Source: Turnera subulata (Eukaryota; Streptophyta; Magnoliopsida; Malpighiales; Passifloraceae). From it: DNA of 64,000 bases. How positions within the stretch are numbered: position 1 is the first letter of the stretch; each line of letters begins with the position of its first letter. The position numbers and the translations under genes are program-made. A model generated the notes under the pieces. The model made no database searches and was not told the origin of the DNA. It saw only the letters and a program-made list of their open reading frames with translations. Positions 47,774 to 58,297 of this stretch are shown one piece after another. Location of the stretch: the NCBI GenBank assembly GCA_028386065.3, contig JAKUCV010003350.1, positions 95,756 to 159,755 on the forward strand. The letters are read 5' to 3'.

Positions 47774-50700
47774 GTTCATTTTATAACAAAAACTAAGCAT
47801 TTTGGACTCTCGCTGTTTCTATTACTAGTCGATAGATGGATAATGACTAAACAATTGATTACTGTTCTTTGAGATGTTGTCTTGCTTAATGAATTGCATT
47901 GCATCACTGACACGATAAGATTAAATACTTTTAGCCAATACGGCCGAAACAAGATAAGATTAATTGTGGTAATAGGATTTTTTGTCAACTTTAGAAATCA
48001 TTATTCTTCTTACCAATTAGTCCTGCTTGTGTCATACCACTTCGCATCATTTTCGTGTGGGATGTTTATCAAAATCAATCGCCATTGACAACCACCATTA
48101 ACCGATTTAAGGTAGTTCGAAGTGGTTGATTACCAAACAATTGATATAATATATTATAGCTTTTCTTTACCCCTCTCCATCCACTCCACCAATTATATAT
48201 ATATAAGTAACCTTTTTTTACCATACACTTTACGCATAATTCACGTATTTCATAAAAAAATGAATGCCTGCCAGAGAGAGCACTCATGAATGATTCTTAA
48301 CTTCCAGATTAATCAGTACCTGTCTTTTCTTCGAGAGCTGATAAACATGGTTAAAATGTGTGTCCCCCGAGCTCTTATAATAAGATGCCAAGACATTAAT
48401 TCCTCTAGCATTTTGTACGTATAATTATTAAGGGTCCTTCAATTTGGCTTTGGGTCCCAAAACATGTCGTGTTTGGAGACTAGCTAAGTACTCAGGTCAA
48501 GGGAGGAAACTATTTTGCTAGACAGTTTAGCTTGCATGTCTACCTGTCCAAATATTGTCTTCATACTTCAGATAATCCCTTAATTTTCTTCTTCTTTTTC
48601 TTTTTCTTTTTGTTTTCTACTTTTATCATTGGTTATTGTTTTCATTTGAAAAAGACTCTTTTTAACCTAAATACTATAGCTAGACGTGATGTGCATTTCT
48701 CCTTCTTCCCCTTTTAACGAGAAGGGCCTCAAGGCATAACGTAATAATTTGGAGAAAGCATGTTTTTTTCCCTCGTTGTCTGATAATTGCTACTTAGCGT
48801 GCACCAAAGCAAGCTTCTCCAAACCTTTCAACTCTTGCGAGGATTTAATACTCAAATCACAAATATATAGGATGTGGCCTTTGAGCAAAAAAAAAAAAGG
48901 CAATGAGGGGCTAAAAGTTTCGCCTATGATTGAAAAGAAGCATAAAAAGTGCAGCATAATTTTCTAGGAAAATGTCTCTCTCAATAAACATGGAAATCTT
49001 TTGCCACCTATAGAAGCAATGAACCTTGATCTCACACCAGGCGAAACACGATAATAACAATGGCGTGGCCCCACATTCGCATAACATAAGTAGATTAACT
49101 TGTGATTACAGGCTAATTTTCCAAACCTGAAACAGTATTTTGATAATTTCTTTACTGTATTTGAAGATCAGGCTCTAGAAAACCAGCTGGTATATGTATT
49201 CTACTTATGTACGTGTTTTTTTTCAAGAACTATTTTTGGAACATTGTTACATTCATTTTGCTTTTACAATTTTGATTCTACAAGAAACATTGCATGGGAT
49301 ATTTTGAAAACATTCAAATATATAAGTTGTGTAATGATATTTTGGAAATGTATTCAACCAACTAAATAACTTGAAGAAGAGGGTTGAATAAAATATATTA
49401 ATTACAGTTACTTTGAGGAAAAAAAATCCCAATAAATTGCGTATGCCGCTTGCTTAGGAAAAGAAAATAAAAGAATTTGCATCATGAAACATATATATAT
49501 ACGAACTTGAGGGACATTTTTTCGAGATGTGAAGTGCGACCAAACCCAAGATCCTTCCTCTTTTTCTGCAAGTCATTAATTAGTTTACAAATTACACACG
49601 AGATACCGGTGCCTCCTTGATTGAATATCTATTTCCATTCTCCCTCAAAAGGGGAAAAAGAAAATTAAGAAAAAAAGAATAGCAGGAAGAAGGAGAATCT
49701 ACTTCTTCTAGGGAAGAAGATTGTACATATTCGGCTATATATTGGTTAAAAAAAAAAAAAACTGCCGACAAGGGGAAGTATGGATATCAATTTCAAGCAT
49801 TTATTTACTGGTCCCTAAAACATTGAAAAAAAAATTCAGTGTTAAGAAAATTTTATGCTTGAGTGCTTCGAGGTTGACTTGATTCAACGAAACAAGTTAA
49901 AAGCTTATAGACGGAGGAAAAAAATAAAACTAGCATAGACATTAGAACAAACAAATTACAGATATGGAAATAATTGTTCACTTACGTGCACCAAATGGTG
50001 GATAAAGGTCTAAAAAGAGACATCGAGCCATATAGATTTTAGTGGACAGGAGACATAACTTAAGGGGGAGTAAAGGGACCTTGTGGGTGTCCCTTGTGTG
50101 ATGTTGAAATGGTAGAGGTATTCAAATATTGAAAAAACAATACAGGGGAGGGAGAATATTTCTTGGTCCTCCCTTTCTTTATGCTCTTATTTATTGATTT
50201 TAATAGTTTATACGGGAGTGCACATGTCTAGATTTAATATTCGAAAAACATTGTACATATCATATGCCATGTTCTTCATTATTTTCTCTGGCATATAGTT
50301 TTGTAATAATTCCACGTGAGAAATCTTGTGACGATGGGATGACGATGGATGACGAGCAAAATGCCTGAAGTAGATAAGATTTCTAACTAGACTAAAAATG
50401 TAAATCAAATTTTCTTTATTGAGTTGTATTATCTGTTCTTTTTTCTTGCGCTGAAGTGAAGTTATTATCTGTTTTCTTTATGGATCGGTTAAGTTCAAAA
50501 AGACTGCTGGCATATTGTGATATAACATTCGATCTTTTAGGGTTTGACCCGTGAAAAGATGTGTAAAATTCCCTTTTTCTTTCCAGTCTTTGCCTTTACA
50601 ACTATTTCTCATTGCAATGTAAATTCTTAAGCAAAGGAAAAAAAAAAAGTTTGATCAGTAATGGAAAAAGATAAGTATACATTCATGACAGGGTTAATGA

Positions 50701-51772
50701 AATCAGCAAAATACTTTAGATAAATTTCTTATTTTTAGAATCTAGTTTAGATAAAAATTAGTAATGAATGATGGTAAATATGAAAGAAATAACAATTTAA
50801 TGGTTTTAAATTTGTAAAAAAAAATGGCAAACAATCTGAAAGAGTGAAATGTTAATTGGCTTGTATATCTTAAAAGGTGAGTAGGGTCTAATATGTATAT
50901 GTTAGCTGTAGTTTTCATGTTGCTTATCAGAGTGTCAAATCACCTTATGGATTAAGCGTGGAATAATTGTTTAGATTGCAAAAAGCCGCCGGGGTGCTCC
51001 ATTAATTTGGGAAGGATCTGAGTCGAAACCTTATCCTCTTAAACACTAGAACATCGTCTAATCTTCTTCGTTTAAATAAATGAAAGGTGAGGGGTGGTCC
51101 AAATAATTAGATGACAACTGCTTACCACCCTCCTCAGTTTTGCACATAGCCAAAATCTATGAAAAAAGTAGGTGCTGCCTTTGCTGTTTACATCTGAACT
51201 AAAGCTATATCCCTGCTTCATGTTATAAAAAAAAAAAATAAAAGCTATCTCGACTTGGGTTTGGGCTAAATTTCGATTCATCTTTGCCCATATAGCATAG
51301 CATACAGCAGACCTATAAGGTTAAGGTTAGGCCTCCCAACCTTAAGCTTTATATAGAGTTTGGCCCATTTCCAAGGCTCAATGAAATTGACCTTTCGACA
51401 AAAAAAAAAATGAAATTGACTTTAATACAAAACAATTACATGGAATTTCACCATTTTTTTTTTGTTGAGTATGATAGGAATTTCACCAAAGTTAAAGCAC
51501 CTTACAAGCATCAAATTAAAAAATGCCAATTAGCAGAGAGTAACAATGTGTTCTTTCCTTTTCTTCATTGTTTCTTTTTAACCTTACCTTGTCCTCTTAA
51601 CTATTAGATCACCCAAGTTCCATGTATTTCTTCTCATCCTGAAAGAATGGTCGGCCTAGACACTGATTGCAGTCTCTTTTCGTTAGCAGTTCTGCTGCTT
51701 CCTGCCCTCCTTTTTAGTGGTCACCGGCAAAAGATTGTAGAGGGAAACATTAACAGAAGCAAAATCTATCTA
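47774..51772. other. Intergenic, no gene seen
   Basis: About 4 kb of AT-rich sequence with many homopolymer runs and AT microsatellites (for example near 49490). Frames up to about 72 codons match nothing. The final part contains the 3' UTR of the APX6-type gene. Confidence 0.6.
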
Positions 51773-54700
51773 TCATAAGCTTCTCCATTTGGCACCGGAA
51801 TTCACAAGTTTGACATACGCGCTCTTGAAGTCATTAAAGAACTTATTCTGATCCTCAGCGTAGATTTTGATCCACCTGCACAGTTAAAGCAAGTACGAAA
51901 AAACACATCAAGAACAACTAGCAACAACTTCTATGACTGCTACAAAGAGATAATGTCACGGGCTAGCATATTTCCATAGCTGACAAACCTTAAGCATTCA
52001 TCATCCTCAACAAGTGCGTGATCTGATGGAAGTCCAATCATGCTTGACATACCAGCTGCATTTAGACAGAGAGCAGCAATATTAGATGAACAATTGATGG
52101 ATCATGCACATACTGATAAACTAGGAAACTTCTGCTCTTTTCAGAAACTTAAAAAGGAACTTTGGGCTTGAAAGACGAAGTGACGAGAAAGTCTTCGCTT
52201 AGATAACACATTCCTGTAACGGACATACTTAGGGTTGCACCTTTAGGCCAATCATTCACATTACTAACTAGTTGGAGATCATATTCTTATCTGATAGAAC
52301 TTATATAGTTATGCAAGTTTAGAAAATAAACTGAAGTTGGGATGTTACATGAAGACTTCCACGGCTTCTCCAGAAGAATTTTGTAATAGGAATTGTCAAA
52401 AACAAGAGGATTTCCAAAGCCCTTGCCTCCCAGAGTATGAGCTCCGGACAATGCAACAAGTTCCTGTGTTCTGCAAAGAAGAAGATTTCCATTTGCTTCA
52501 AGCAGGAAAATAATGGACCTCAACAGGTTAAATAGTTCTTCAGTACCAAACTGGTAATAGTAAATAAGTCAACTCACGATAAGCCTTTTCTTTGAAAACA
52601 CTGTTTCAGACCAGGTGCGTCAAGAGATTCTTGAGGAAGTTTGCCCTCAGCATCAGGCTCCCTACAAATACAAGTCAATAGTGATTGTAGCGACTGATTG
52701 TAGATGATTTTCAAGCTCACATACAGTCATACATGTTAAGTTGTAGCATTAAAACGATATTTCTTACAATGAATCCAATCTTCCCAATGTGACTGGGATT
52801 GTTGGACCTCCACACAGTGATACAGCTTCAGCTCCTGCTACAGCAATCATGTCTGCCCAGGATACTAATAATAGGAAAATCCATAACAAATTAGTAAGAC
52901 ATCATCAACTCTGTTATGATGACTGAAACCTTTTCACCATGGACTTACTGCAGGACTAACCTGGTTGTACTGCATCCACTTCACTCTTCGCTTTTGCAAG
53001 AATCTAATAACAATTCACCCATTTTGGAGTTAGCCGGAAGGGGACTGTATTACATTTGACCAGTCTGGTTTGTGTAAAATGAAATCAAAAATAACATAAG
53101 AATGCTAAAACTGTTGGAATGTAAGTGTGAGTGGTGAATCCCACATCGGAGAGAAAGAGGCCAAGTGATTAACATATAAGTGAAGTGGACCCATGTACCC
53201 AATACCTTGAGGTTTTGGGTTACAGAGTGGTGTCCTGGTCACGCGTATGGAACTCACTTGGGCCTCGCGTGTTGTCTCCCCGGTTTTCGGGCGACTCCCG
53301 GTTCCCAACACGTGGTAGCGGAGCCGATGGTTCGGCTGGGACGGAATGGTTTGCGACATGGTGATGTTCCCGTGGCTACTGCCCCCACGTGGAATGAAGA
53401 GCGGTTGGGCTCTTGGACCAAGCTCGTGTTGGAGTTGTAAGGCGTGGCTCCGGATAAGAGTGGTTTCGGCAGGCGCATGCTTCTAAGTGGCTTTGCTTCC
53501 CCGGCCTAAGTGAAGTTGTAAGTCGTGGCTCCCGATGGAATGAGCTCTTGGAGCATCGGCAGACGCGTGCTCCTGGAACGGGCTTGATGGCAGAGTGGGC
53601 TCTTGGTGATGTTGCGAAAAGTTTCCGGTATGTTTCCGTTGGAGGAGGAGTAGGCCCGTGGTCCGATATGGAAGAGTCTCACACTTGAGGGGGAGATTGT
53701 TGGAATGTAAGTGTGAGTGGTGAATCCCACATCGGAGAGAAAGAGGCCAAGTGATTAACATATAAGTGAAGTGGACCCATGTACCCAATACCTTGAGGTT
53801 TTGGGTTACAGAGTGGTGTCCTGGTCACGCGTATGGAACTCACTTGGGCCTCGCGTGTTGTCTCCCCGGTTTTCGGGCGACTCCCGGTTCCCAACAAAAA
53901 CAACCAGAAATAAGGCTTTTCGAAGCAGACACAACAATATGTCTATCTGCAGGTTCCATTCCATTTTCGAGTTTACAATGAGAAAAGCAGAGAAGCTGGC
54001 TAGAGATTGCACCTTTACAGGTTTCTTTAATCCTGTATTTTCCGGCCGTTCGAGTTCGTAAACGATTGAGCCATTCATACCCCCTGCACTAAAAGCGCAT
54101 AGTAAAGCTTAGATAACCAGTCACTAACCGTACACAGAAGAAGAAACACCATGATTGAATATAAAAGTGAATAAACTCTGCAGTTTAAAAACAATTATGG
54201 CCCACTTTATCCTACAAAATAATTACCTGAATTTTCATCCTTCTCATATGTTCCCGCATCATGAAAAACTAGACGAAGTACACCAGCAGCCTTGGCTTTG
54301 GTCACCACTTTTCCCAATTCGTCCTTTATCACCACATACGTGCTTGCATCTGACCTTCAGGGTCAAAGTACCAAACTTCAGAAAATCTACTCATTAGAAG
54401 CTTCTGTAACAGTATCTATCAGGCAGCAGAGTCACAAGCAAAGTAGCACATGAAGTATTTGACTGCGAATCGAGCAACCAACTACCCGTTGACATGTGAC
54501 ATTGACAAATTAAAGGTACCCCTTTGAACATTCAACTCTCAAGTTGGCATTGGAGTCAAACCCTAGTGGTTCAATACTCACTCCTGGCCAAACTAAGATC
54601 GATAAGCGCCTGAAAGGAACTCAACTGGTGGAGTTTGGTTAAAACCCAAGTCTTCTCTACTAATAAATTAAACATCCTCACATGAAAGTAACTTTATCCT

Positions 54701-55174
54701 TCAAGAATTTGACCGGACTAAATCAAAAACAAGATTGGATCGGTTTGGCTTACTCACTCTGCTGCCTTGGCACAATACTCGTCCACTGATTGATTTAGAC
54801 GAAACAGAAAGGGCAGTGCGGATATAGAAATGAGCATTCTCCTCCTATTTGAGCCACAATAACCATTATCGCCTGTAAAACGAAAAACAACACAAACCGT
54901 GTAAACTGATAAACTTATTTATCACTCTCTTTTGCTTGGTTTTCAAGAACAGCCAAAAAGGGGACAACCCATTCTCCCTGATTAACTGTTGATGAGCTTC
55001 ACCTGAATTATCAACGTCGGTGGCGGGAAAGACGCAAGCTTTGGCTCGGAATTTGACAGTTGAGTGAGAGGGTCCCCGTAAAATAGCGGGAAATTTGAAT
55101 TCGGGAACGGGAGAGGGAGAGGGAATGGAGCAGAAAGGAGGGGGTTTGGTGTAGGAGACCGTTAAAGAACCCAT
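51773..55174 (-). CDS. APX6: Class I peroxidase, APX6 type, ten exons
   Basis: Exons in transcription order are 55003-55174, 54758-54872, 54227-54354, 54013-54083, 52961-53003, 52768-52864, 52578-52661, 52349-52470, 51989-52055 and 51773-51875. Together they give 333 aa (Arabidopsis APX6 is about 330). The N-terminus, MGSLTVSYTKPPPFCSIPSP, is Ser/Pro-rich and fits a plastid transit peptide. The distal haem site is GVLRLVFHDAGTYEKDENSG. Then come EVDAVQPVSWADMIAVAGAE and the proximal-His segment LVALSGAHTLGGKGFG, followed by NSYYKILLEKPW, MIGLPSDHALVEDDECLRW and AYVKLVNSGAKWRSL. The family scavenges H2O2; use of ascorbate by APX6 itself is not something sequence alone settles. Intron 4 (53004-54012) contains a whole TRIM element in antisense orientation, yet all splice sites and frames are intact. 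SD2-5 lies upstream on the same strand, as in Arabidopsis. Confidence 0.93.
53112..53310 (+). repeat. 5' LTR of the TRIM
   Basis: 199 bp, TGTTGGAATGTAAG to GGTTCCCAACA, preceded by AAAAC. Confidence 0.95.
53698..53896 (+). repeat. 3' LTR of the TRIM
   Basis: 199 bp, apparently identical to the 5' LTR, followed by AAAAC. Confidence 0.95.
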
Positions 55175-55849
55175 CTTTAACGTGCGGTTCACAGAAAATC
55201 AGGAATGTGTCTTTAGAACCGACTCGATGGGTTCTCAATTTCGTGCTCCAAGTGGGTGAGGCGCTTATTGCCTGTGGTCGAGTCTATCGGTTGACGGTGA
55301 CTGGATTGGCCACACGTGAGGTGCTTTGACAATTTGGGTCTAATGTTGGTAAAAGTTGATTCCAGTTAGAAAACCAGGATGGCCACCATGTAGCCTCCTT
55401 CAATACATAAGCTCAATTGGTGCCACTTGTGAAGCGATAGGCAATAATAAAGAACTTTTCCCACTTCCCCTAAATCAAATCTAGAGTGAATATATTAGCC
55501 ATCGATCTACTGATTCTGTTGAAAGGCTTTGTTGTTTAACTACAGAACAAGATACTACATAACATGAAAACAGCAGTAACAAGCCACTAAATCGGGTGAT
55601 ACAAGTACAAGAAGTTATTTTTAGTGAAATTTTGTTATGTTACAACAATGTTATAGAATAATCAGCACTCTTCATTTACAAAGTACTAATAAATAACATA
55701 TAGAGGAGTGGAGTAGATTTCCTAATAGCTACTAGTATTACAAAACTTTCAGGAATCTGAAAACTACACAGGAGCATCATCAGGAACGTGTACATGGACG
55801 TTAACTATAATCTACGTAACATTTCCCCCCATTAACACCACAGTAAATG
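55175..55849. other. Spacer: APX6 promoter and SD2-5 3' UTR
   Basis: About 675 bases between two genes on the minus strand. It must hold the APX6 promoter and leader (toward 55175) and the SD2-5 3' UTR. No separate gene is seen. Confidence 0.6.
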
Positions 55850-58297
55850 TTATCTTGGGCCGGAAAGTCGCACAGCAGAGAGGAAGGCGTCACTGTTGCA
55901 GTCTGAGGGTCCTGAGGAAGTGCCTCCCTCACTGATTGATTTAAAGAAGCTTGGAAAAAGGCGAGAGCCGAGTGGTGATGATGTTGGTGGATGAGGAACA
56001 GGGCAGAGACCTTCAAGCATTTGAACAACTTTGGTCATTGCTGGCCTCAGATACATATCATCCTGTATGCACCATAACGCAACTTTGATGGCAGTGGAGA
56101 CTCTCTCATCAGCTTCGTCATACTTCAACTTGGAATCAAGGATTTCTCGCACTTTCCCTTCTTCCATCATCTTAAAAGCAAGGGAAGGGAAATGGGATTT
56201 CTCTGAAGTTTCTGCTGGGTCATAGTTCTTCCTTCCGCCAATGATCTCCAGTAACAGCATCCCATAGCTATAAACATCGCTTTTCTCAGATATGGCATAG
56301 TTTGTGATCCATTCCGGGGCAAGATACCCCCTGGTGCCCCTTAGGGTGGTGAAGACATGGCTTTGTTCTCGAGTCATTAACTTAGCAAGGCCAAAATCTG
56401 AGACTTTGGCAATGAAATTGTCATCGATAAGCACATTCTCCGGTTTTATATCACAGTGGATGATCTTTACATCACAGTCTTCATGGAGGTATGCCAATCC
56501 TTTTGCTGTGCCTACGGCGATACTGAACCTTGTCTCCCAATCCAACATGAACTCATTGTCTTTCTTGAATATCCATTTATCTAAAGACCCATTTGCCATG
56601 AACTCATAAGCAAGAAGGCGATGGGTTCCTTCAGCGCAGAAGCCTTTCAGCCTCACTAAGTGGTGATGATGGATACTACCAATGATGCTAACTTCAGCCC
56701 GGAATTCTTTCTTTCCCTGGCCAATGCCTTCCAGTTTCTTCACAGCAAGTCGTGTTCCATCAGGAAGAACTCCTTGATAAACTGAGCCAAATCCTCCCTG
56801 CCCAAGTTTCACCGAGAAGTTGTTTGTTGCAGTTTGAAGATCTTTGTAACTGAAACGAACGGGCATCCCGGATAAGCTCTCCAAGAAATTATCATCTTCC
56901 GAGGAATCATGTAGAGATTCTTGCAGTGTCTTCTTTCTCTTGTAATATCGAACTGCTAGATAACAAAGTCCAATGATCACAAGCAACGTTGCAACAACTA
57001 TTATTACAACAACAGGAAAGCCTTTGCTGTTTCCATCCCCTGCAGAGTCAGTGCTGCTTCCTCCATTACTCAAAACTTTAATATATGTATCGAAACTAGA
57101 GCCCGCACCTGAGCTCTGGAAGCTCCCAACTTCAGGAAAGAGGAAGCACTTCCCAGAACTGCTTTGGAAGAACAAAGCTATGCATGAGCAGTTATTTCGA
57201 CAAGAAGCTTTGCAGCCTTCTAAATCAGTTTTGGAAGAAGGTGGAACAAAGCCAAGTGCAAAATAACCGAGCTGATGTCCAACATTTACAAGATCTGTAG
57301 AACCATTTGAGGCATCACAAGCAGAGACAATTCCTGTCTTGCAATTTGGGCGGGCACTAAGAGCTGAAGGGCACACACACCTGTTGTTATCAGAACAAAT
57401 GCTGTATGCATCACAAGGTTCTGGTCTGCCGCATGGATCACTTGGTATTTTTGTTGGTGAAGGGGCAAGAGATTGTCCATTATCAAGATTGTAGAAGGAT
57501 ATAAACCCATCGTTTCCTAGAACTGCAACCCAAGTGGCATTGCTATTTGTATCTGAGAAAATAAATTGCCACAGCAATACCTTGTTCGCATCAAAGAACT
57601 TCCATGAATTTGCATCAAGGGATGCCAGAGTAACCTTGCCACCATCTTTATTGATAGTTTTACGGTTATCCTTTTGAATGGACCAATAAGGCTGGGGGAT
57701 TTTAAAACCTGCAGAGAGAATCATGTCACCAGACTTGATTTCAAGAGAGTATGTCAAGTTAGTGGGGCTAGGATCACTAACAAGTTTCATTCCCTCCACG
57801 AAATCCTGGTTCACTATAAGCGTGTCTGTAGGATGGCTAAAGCTCTGCCAGACCACACTACTGTTATTACCAAGCAAAACCAAATTCCCTGAGTCCTGCA
57901 ATTCTATTGCAGAGACTGCTCTCCCTCCAGTATCAGCAGTCCAAACCACACCTCCATTTCTCTGCAAGGACACTTTACCATCTTCACTAAAGATGAATTT
58001 ATCAGAATTTGAAACGGGAGAGCGTCTATTGGCTGACCATATGACCTGTGAGCTGCCCAGGTGGACGACAACTAACAGAAACAATGTTACATCTTGAGTA
58101 TTTGTGAACCCAAGCGCGAAATTGGAGTTGTTGGATAAAAGAAACAGCCCATCATGATCAATGAAACTCATAGAAGACCCTTGAAAGCCCGGGTCAATCC
58201 TGCCAGTACTTTGGAGACTAGCCCTACTGGCTTCAGGCAGAAGGAGAAGAAACAATGAAATGGAACCCAAAAAGAGAAGGAAACCGCTGTGGTCCAT
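55850..58297 (-). CDS. SD2-5: G-type lectin S-receptor-like kinase, SD2-5 type, intronless
   Basis: A single 815-aa frame. The signal peptide covers about residues 1-26 (FLLFLGSISLFLLLL core). A B-lectin domain lies at about 45-165 (VIWSANRRSPVSNSD). An EGF-like Cys cluster lies at about 288-319 (DPCGRPEPCDAYSICSDNNR) and a PAN-like domain at about 325-408 (GCKASCRNNCSCIA). The transmembrane helix is at about 428-449. The Ser/Thr kinase domain runs from about 496 to 770. It has the Gly loop GQGGFGSVYQG, Lys520 (AVKK), HCD with Asp616 (IIHCDIKPENVL), DFG at 634-636, and APEW. All catalytic residues are present. HCD in place of HRD makes it a non-RD kinase, as usual for this group. It is expected at the plasma membrane sensing an extracellular ligand not known to me. 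Lack of introns fits SD2-5 of Arabidopsis. Confidence 0.95.
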   Translation of the reverse strand: MDHSGFLLFLGSISLFLLLLPEASRASLQSTGRIDPGFQGSSMSFIDHDGLFLLSNNSNFALGFTNTQDVTLFLLVVVHLGSSQVIWSANRRSPVSNSDKFIFSEDGKVSLQRNGGVVWTADTGGRAVSAIELQDSGNLVLLGNNSSVVWQSFSHPTDTLIVNQDFVEGMKLVSDPSPTNLTYSLEIKSGDMILSAGFKIPQPYWSIQKDNRKTINKDGGKVTLASLDANSWKFFDANKVLLWQFIFSDTNSNATWVAVLGNDGFISFYNLDNGQSLAPSPTKIPSDPCGRPEPCDAYSICSDNNRCVCPSALSARPNCKTGIVSACDASNGSTDLVNVGHQLGYFALGFVPPSSKTDLEGCKASCRNNCSCIALFFQSSSGKCFLFPEVGSFQSSGAGSSFDTYIKVLSNGGSSTDSAGDGNSKGFPVVVIIVVATLLVIIGLCYLAVRYYKRKKTLQESLHDSSEDDNFLESLSGMPVRFSYKDLQTATNNFSVKLGQGGFGSVYQGVLPDGTRLAVKKLEGIGQGKKEFRAEVSIIGSIHHHHLVRLKGFCAEGTHRLLAYEFMANGSLDKWIFKKDNEFMLDWETRFSIAVGTAKGLAYLHEDCDVKIIHCDIKPENVLIDDNFIAKVSDFGLAKLMTREQSHVFTTLRGTRGYLAPEWITNYAISEKSDVYSYGMLLLEIIGGRKNYDPAETSEKSHFPSLAFKMMEEGKVREILDSKLKYDEADERVSTAIKVALWCIQDDMYLRPAMTKVVQMLEGLCPVPHPPTSSPLGSRLFPSFFKSISEGGTSSGPSDCNSDAFLSAVRLSGPR

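Larger units (their letters stand above)
53112..53896 (+). mobile_element. TRIM (miniature LTR retrotransposon) inside APX6 intron 4
   Basis: The two 199-bp terminal direct repeats, 53112-53310 and 53698-53896, look identical by eye. They start TGTTGG and end CCAACA. A 5-bp target duplication AAAAC lies at 53107-53111 and 53897-53901. Two bases after the 5' LTR is TGGTAGCGGAGCC, 10 of 13 matches to the initiator-Met primer-binding site. A polypurine tract GAGGGGGAGA precedes the 3' LTR. The 387-base interior has no coding domain, only a loosely repeated GTTGTAAGKCGTGGCTC unit. Total size is 785 bp. It depends on proteins from other elements. Confidence 0.95.

Noticed and set aside
55175..55192. 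Upstream in-frame extension of APX6 reading NRTLK
   Set aside because: It begins at GTG, not ATG. The first ATG in frame is 55174.
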